Assembly: GCA_021442645.1 (NCBI GenBank)
Contig: JABUSR010000234.1
Span: 1 to 26,747, forward strand
Reading direction: 5' to 3'
From: Ruminiclostridium sp.
GTDB taxonomy: Bacteria; Bacillota; Clostridia; Oscillospirales; Oscillospiraceae
DNA: 26,747 nucleotides
Part shown: piece after piece, positions 23,201-26,747 of the stretch
How the letters are laid out: the number at the start of each line of letters is the position of its first letter
How positions within the stretch are numbered: the first letter of the stretch is position 1
Notes under the pieces: model-generated
Told to the model about the DNA's origin: nothing
What the model saw: the letters and a program-made list of their open reading frames with translations, nothing else
The model's database searches: none
Position numbers and translations under genes: made by a program

Positions 23201-23938
23201 GTGGGAACTGCAATCGTCATTACGTCCGGGAAAGGCGGCACAGGGAAAACATCTCTGACCGGCGGAATCGGCGCCGCTCTGGCCCTACAGGGGCATTCTG
23301 TTCTCTGTGTGGACGGAGACGTGGGTCTTCGCAACCTGGATATCACCTTAGGCATGTCGGATGCTGTGCTGATGGATTTCAGCGATGTGATGGCTGGCCG
23401 GTGCGACCTGGAGCGAGCAGCTGTCCCCCACCCTTCTCTTTCCAATCTCTTTTTGCTGACCGCACCCCTGACCCTACCGGAGGATTTTGCCGGGGAGGAC
23501 GGGTTCCGAGCTATGCTGGAGCAGGCCCGGGAGAGGTTCGACTATATTCTGATTGACGCCCCGGCCGGTTTGGGCCCGGGGTTCCGCCTAGCTGTTTGCG
23601 GGGCAGACCGGGCCATTGTGGTGGCACTGAACGACCCTGCTTCCCTGCGGGACGCCCAGCGGACCGTGGCGCAGCTTGACCAGTTGGAGACCATCCACCT
23701 GGTGGTCAACCGGGTGCGGGGCCGACTCCTGCGGAAGATGGCGACCACCATTGACGATGCTATGGACGCCGTTGGCCTGCCCCTGTTGGGGCTGGTGCCG
23801 GAGGACGCCCAGGTAACACTGGCGGCGGGGAGCGGCAGAGTCTTGCTGCCCACCAATCAAAAGGGGGCCGCACAGGCATTCCGAAATATAGCCCGCCGCA
23901 CCACAGGGGAACAGACTCCCCTGATGCGAATCAGGTAA
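23201..23938 (+). CDS. MinD-like P-loop ATPase
   Basis: A 245-residue ParA/MinD-superfamily ATPase. The deviant Walker A SGKGGTGKT (9-17) has the signature lysine, and VDGDVGLRNLDITLGM and ILIDAPAGLGPGF are close to MinD motifs. It differs from true MinD at the C-terminus: no amphipathic membrane-targeting helix (KGF..RLFG-like) is seen, and it ends TTGEQTPLMRIR. No minC or minE is in the window. The GTG at 23201 is preferred because GGGAGG lies seven bases upstream; the ATG at 23195 would be almost touching it. It has its own promoter and is 70 bp before the mgsA-like gene. It may be a division- or envelope-site selector, a FlhG-like regulator or a true divergent MinD. Confidence 0.82.
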   Translation: MGTAIVITSGKGGTGKTSLTGGIGAALALQGHSVLCVDGDVGLRNLDITLGMSDAVLMDFSDVMAGRCDLERAAVPHPSLSNLFLLTAPLTLPEDFAGEDGFRAMLEQARERFDYILIDAPAGLGPGFRLAVCGADRAIVVALNDPASLRDAQRTVAQLDQLETIHLVVNRVRGRLLRKMATTIDDAMDAVGLPLLGLVPEDAQVTLAAGSGRVLLPTNQKGAAQAFRNIARRTTGEQTPLMRIR

Positions 23939-24008
23939 AGAGACGAAGGAAATTCCTCGATTTTAGCTAAGTGCGCACGGCGCACCACACGGGAAAGGAT
24001 GAGCCAAC

Positions 24009-24425
24009 ATGAATATCGCCTTGATGAGTCACGACCACAAAAAAGAGTTAATCGTGCAGTTCTGTATCGCATACTGCGGCGTTCTGTCCAAGCATACGGT
24101 CTGTGCCACCAACACCACCGGCCGCCTTGTTGCGGAGGCCACTGGCCTGCCTGTCCGTCTGTTCCTATCCCATGCCCACGGCGGCAGCCAGCAGATTGGC
24201 GCACGAATCGCCTACAACGAGATCGACATGGTGCTCTTCTTCTCCGATCCCCGGTCCAGCGATCTGGATCCGGATTTGAAGTACATCAACCAGATGTGTG
24301 ACCAGTACAATATTCCCTTTGCGACCAACGTGGCCACGGCTGAGATTCTCATCCACGGTTTGGAGCGGGGCGACTTGGACTGGAGAGAGATTGTCAATCC
24401 TGCCATCAAGCCAGTTACTGTGTAA
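24009..24425 (+). CDS. Methylglyoxal synthase family protein lacking key catalytic residues
   Basis: A 138-residue MGS-like-domain protein clearly homologous to MgsA, which converts dihydroxyacetone phosphate to methylglyoxal. Retained: HD at 8-9, Lys12, the phosphate loop ATNTTG (33-38), FFSDP (78-81), Asp89 in DPD and IPFATNVATAE. Altered: the catalytic base, Asp71 in E. coli MgsA (GGDQQ), is Ser60 here (HAHGGSQQ), His98 corresponds to Leu86, and the loop SGP is SHA. The phosphate-binding frame thus survives while proton abstraction should fail, so a different reaction or a binding role is likely. There are no frameshifts or stops. ATG at 24009 has GGAAAGGA upstream. It is followed by a terminator, and shares the MinD-like gene's promoter. 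Confidence 0.85.
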   Translation: MNIALMSHDHKKELIVQFCIAYCGVLSKHTVCATNTTGRLVAEATGLPVRLFLSHAHGGSQQIGARIAYNEIDMVLFFSDPRSSDLDPDLKYINQMCDQYNIPFATNVATAEILIHGLERGDLDWREIVNPAIKPVTV

Positions 24426-24448
24426 TATATAACACCATCCAAACGATT

Positions 24449-24495
24449 AAAAATGCGTCCTCGTTCCGGAAATCAGGGACGAAGGCGCATTTTTC
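24449..24495 (+). terminator. Terminator after the mgsA-like gene
   Basis: Long near-perfect stem of 19 positions (two wobbles, one mismatch) between 24449-24467 and 24476-24494, loop of eight, with the closing arm ending in a T5 run. Confidence 0.85.
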
Positions 24496-24547
24496 CTGAC
24501 CTGTCCGGGTCAGTGAGAACGGGTCCGCCCCGCTGAAGGAGGGGCGC
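24496..24547 (+). other. Two small hairpins in the hisS leader
   Basis: CTGACC / GGTCAG (24496-24513) and CGCCCC / GGGGCG (24526-24546) can form stems directly upstream of hisS. There is no T-run after either, and no T-box specifier or T-box core. They may be simple leader structure or part of a promoter region I cannot resolve. Confidence 0.35.
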
Positions 24548-24583
24548 CCGGCCGAGAACAACGAAGAAAGCGAGGTCCTGACC

Positions 24584-25945
24584 ATGGATCGTATCAAGCC
24601 CCGGACTTTGTCCGGTTTTATGGAGCTCCTCCCCGGCCCGCAGATGCAGTTTGAGCGGATGCTGGAAAGCCTGCGCACCACCTACTCCCTCTACGGATTC
24701 GCCCCTCTGGACACCCCTGTCATCGAATCGGCAGAGATCCTGCTGGCCAAGGGCGGCGGTGAGACGGAGAAACAGATTTATCGCTTTACCAAGGGGGACA
24801 GTGACCTGGCGCTGCGGTTCGACCTGACGGTGCCTCTTGCCAAGTACGTGGCCTTAAACTACGGTCACCTGACCTTCCCCTTCCGCCGCTACCAAATAGG
24901 GAAAGTCTACCGGGGCGAACGGGCCCAGCGGGGCCGCTTCCGGGAGTTCTACCAGTGCGACATCGATGTCATCGGCGACGGCAAGCTGGATATCTCCAAC
25001 GAGGCGGAGATTCCCTCCATTATCTACAATGCCTTCCGGTCGATGGGCCTGGAGCGGTTCAGGATTCGGGTGAACAACCGGAAAATCCTCACCGGCTTCT
25101 ACGATATGCAGGGCTTGGGCGAGCAGTCCGGGGAGATCATGCGCACCGTGGACAAGCTGGACAAGATCGGTGCGGAAAAAGTGCGGGACCTACTCATGGA
25201 GTCCGGAGTCTCCCAGGAAGCCGCCGGAGAGATATTGACTTTCATTGCCATCACCGGATCCAACCAGGAGGTCCTCGCCGCTCTGGAGGGCTACCGGGGT
25301 CGCAATGAGACCTTCGACCAGGGCGTAGACGAGCTAGCCACCGTGGTGAAGTACCTATCTGCCTTCGGCGTACCCGAGGAGAACTTTTCTGTGGACCTGA
25401 CGATTGCCCGTGGTCTGGACTACTACACCGGCACCGTCTATGAGACCGTTATGCTGGACCATCCGGAGATTGGTTCCATCTGTTCCGGCGGGAGATACGA
25501 CAACCTGGCTGGGTATTACATTGATAAGCCCCTGCCCGGCGTGGGTATCTCCATCGGCCTTACCCGCCTGTTCTATGTGTTGGGTGAGCAGGGGTATTTC
25601 AACGAGGATATGGTCACAGCACCCACTGACGTGTTGGTGCTGCCCATGACTGAGGACCTGGCCCCAGCAATCTCTTTCGCCACCCTTCTGCGAGCTGGCG
25701 GGATCCGGGCTCAGGTCTATGGCGAACAGAAGAAGTTCAAGGCAAAAATGAGCTATGCGGACAAGCTGAAGATTCCCTATGTAGTCTTCCTGGGAGAGGA
25801 AGAGATTAGCCAGGGGATGGTTAAGGTGAAGAACATGGCCACTGGTGATCAGCAGGCTATGGAGCCCGTCGCCGCTGTTGCCCTCATCAGAGAGAGCAAG
25901 GAGACCCTGGCCCGTGAGAAGCCCATTCAGGAGAAGCAGGTATGA
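24584..25945 (+). CDS. hisS: Histidyl-tRNA synthetase
   Basis: A 453-residue class II synthetase that charges tRNA-His. Class II motif 1 lies near 27-50 (YGFAPLDTPVIE), motif 2 around RRYQIGKVYRGERAQRGRFREFYQCDID, the histidine-specific motif RGLDYYTGTVYE begins at Arg276, and SGGRYDNLAGYY plus GVGISIGLTRL complete motif 3. A C-terminal anticodon-binding domain follows (about 350-440). The N-terminus RIKPRTLSGFMELLPG is a variant of the usual KGT.D.LP start. The ATG at 24584 has GAGGT upstream. The stop overlaps the start of the next gene (ATGA). HisZ is unlikely because the histidine motifs are intact. Confidence 0.94.
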   Translation: MDRIKPRTLSGFMELLPGPQMQFERMLESLRTTYSLYGFAPLDTPVIESAEILLAKGGGETEKQIYRFTKGDSDLALRFDLTVPLAKYVALNYGHLTFPFRRYQIGKVYRGERAQRGRFREFYQCDIDVIGDGKLDISNEAEIPSIIYNAFRSMGLERFRIRVNNRKILTGFYDMQGLGEQSGEIMRTVDKLDKIGAEKVRDLLMESGVSQEAAGEILTFIAITGSNQEVLAALEGYRGRNETFDQGVDELATVVKYLSAFGVPEENFSVDLTIARGLDYYTGTVYETVMLDHPEIGSICSGGRYDNLAGYYIDKPLPGVGISIGLTRLFYVLGEQGYFNEDMVTAPTDVLVLPMTEDLAPAISFATLLRAGGIRAQVYGEQKKFKAKMSYADKLKIPYVVFLGEEEISQGMVKVKNMATGDQQAMEPVAAVALIRESKETLAREKPIQEKQV

Positions 25946-26412
25946 AAAAGCTGTCCACCAAGCACAAGGTAGCCCTGGTAGAAATCGTTATCGTAGTGGC
26001 GCTGGCCCTGTGGCTCTTCCTACCCAAGAGCTTTGAAAGGGCCATGAACTACGACTTTGACCCGGCCCAAGTCACCGAGGTAGAGGCCACGCTGGCCCCC
26101 CGGGAGACAGGAGAAGCTCTGACCATTGTCATCGATCCAAAGACAGAGGCTTATGACCAGCTTATGGATTTGCTGGAGAGCAAGCGGTACATGGCCCAGG
26201 GAGATGGCGGGCAGGACCGGGGCCTGACCCTGGACTACGGGGTGGTTATCGAGTTCCGACAGGGTATGGACCGGTTCGAGTTGGCCTTTACCGGGGCGGA
26301 GCAGATGGACTTCACCGGCGGGGGCGATGATGTCCGGGCCTATCGCACCTCCGGCAGTCAGGCCTTCCAGCAGGAGGTCCTGACATTCCTGCTGGCCCAA
26401 CCTTTGGTGTAG
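25942..26412 (+). CDS. Membrane-anchored protein of unknown function
   Basis: A 156-residue protein not recognised. One N-terminal hydrophobic segment (about 9-27, KVALVEIVIVVALALWLFLP) looks like an uncleaved anchor; no lipobox Cys or clear signal-peptidase site is seen. The remaining ~125 residues are a soluble alpha/beta region with strands such as LTIVIDPKTEAYDQLMDLL and YGVVIEFRQGMDRFELAF, presumably outside the membrane. Its ATG overlaps the hisS stop (ATGA), so translation is coupled, and it is followed by the aspS promoter. No partner of known function suggests a role. Confidence 0.72.
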   Translation: MKKLSTKHKVALVEIVIVVALALWLFLPKSFERAMNYDFDPAQVTEVEATLAPRETGEALTIVIDPKTEAYDQLMDLLESKRYMAQGDGGQDRGLTLDYGVVIEFRQGMDRFELAFTGAEQMDFTGGGDDVRAYRTSGSQAFQQEVLTFLLAQPLV

Positions 26413-26441
26413 CCGCCTGCGGGCAGGGCGTAAAAATGGGC

Positions 26442-26470
26442 TTGACCCTTCTGCCAACCTGGCGTATTCT
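26442..26470 (+). promoter_or_regulatory. Promoter of aspS
   Basis: TTGACC (26442-26447) and TATTCT (26465-26470) with 17-bp spacing. The leader would be about 43 bases, ending with GGAG twelve bases before the ATG. Confidence 0.65.
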
Positions 26471-26519
26471 TATAGAGAAAACCCGTAAACTTTACGATAT
26501 ACTGGAGTGAACGACAACC

Positions 26520-26747
26520 ATGGATAATTTACAGAATTTCACCCGTACAGATTACTGCGGCAATTTCCGTCTGGCCAACGTAGGCCGGGAGATCTCCGTC
26601 TGCGGCTGGGTCCAGCGTCAGCGCAACCTGGGCGGCCTGATTTTTGTGGACCTGCGAGACCGCTCTGGTCTCATTCAGCTTTCCTTCGACGACAGCACCC
26701 CCCGGGACATCTTTGAAAAGGCTGCCTCCCTCCGCGGAGAATATGTG
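26520..26747 (+). CDS. aspS: Aspartyl-tRNA synthetase, N-terminal part (cut by window end)
   Basis: The first 76 codons of a class IIb synthetase. The visible part is the OB-fold anticodon-binding domain: RTDYCGNFRLANVGREISVCGWVQ followed by RQRNLGGLIFVDLRDRSG and LIQLSFDD. These match bacterial AspRS (typically R(T/S)..CG.L......G..V.L.GWV...R..GG..FIDLRDR.G..Q). The catalytic domain lies beyond the window, so discriminating versus non-discriminating type cannot be judged. The hisS-aspS neighbourhood is common in Firmicutes. Confidence 0.93.
   Translation, partial: MDNLQNFTRTDYCGNFRLANVGREISVCGWVQRQRNLGGLIFVDLRDRSGLIQLSFDDSTPRDIFEKAASLRGEYV

Overview
The window reads as a chromosomal segment of a butyrate-forming, low-oxygen Clostridia (Oscillospiraceae / former Clostridium cluster IV, of the Flavonifractor-Intestinimonas-Pseudoflavonifractor type). 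This rests on Firmicutes-type AGGAGG ribosome binding sites and sigma-A promoters, a DUF1292 gene, a crotonase plus 3-hydroxybutyryl-CoA dehydrogenase pair, a single-chain butyryl-CoA:acetate-type CoA-transferase, and SLH-domain wall protein debris. The genus is inference; no rRNA is present.

Layout. 1-550: a DUF1292 gene with a clear promoter, ending at a terminator shared with the convergent folate operon. 550-4640 (minus): a compact five-gene folate operon folE - HD hydrolase - folP - folB/folK fusion - folC with small gaps or overlaps and one good promoter. 4750-6690 (minus): crt-hbd, the crotonyl-CoA / 3-hydroxybutyryl-CoA steps of butyrate synthesis. 6690-7310: an unexplained non-coding stretch. 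7314-8998 (plus): tadA, then a DMT/EamA exporter with its own promoter. 9032-10202 (minus): a broken surface-protein gene (LRR remnant, unnamed wall domain, three SLH repeats). 10284-16061 (minus): a purine acquisition operon, xpt followed by a BMP-type lipoprotein, a double ATPase and two permeases of the nucleoside ABC family. 16190-17690 (plus): the CoA-transferase, divergent from xpt.

From 17.9 kb on everything is on the plus strand and looks origin-proximal: parS, parA(soj), parB(spo0J), a membrane coiled-coil protein, a second parS, serS, mscL, a small membrane protein, rsmG, a MinD-like ATPase, a methylglyoxal-synthase-family protein, hisS, a membrane-anchored unknown, and the start of aspS.

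The window is mostly housekeeping; I found no defence system, CRISPR array, prophage, insertion sequence, tRNA or rRNA. The points most worth following are (i) the methylglyoxal-synthase homologue, which has Ser where the catalytic Asp should be and lacks the active-site His; (ii) the HD hydrolase embedded in the folate operon, a candidate for the otherwise missing dihydroneopterin-triphosphate dephosphorylation step; (iii) a MinD-like ATPase with no MinC/MinE and no obvious membrane-targeting tail; (iv) the LRR/SLH pseudogene; and (v) an 11-bp element shared by the folE and crt transcript leaders.
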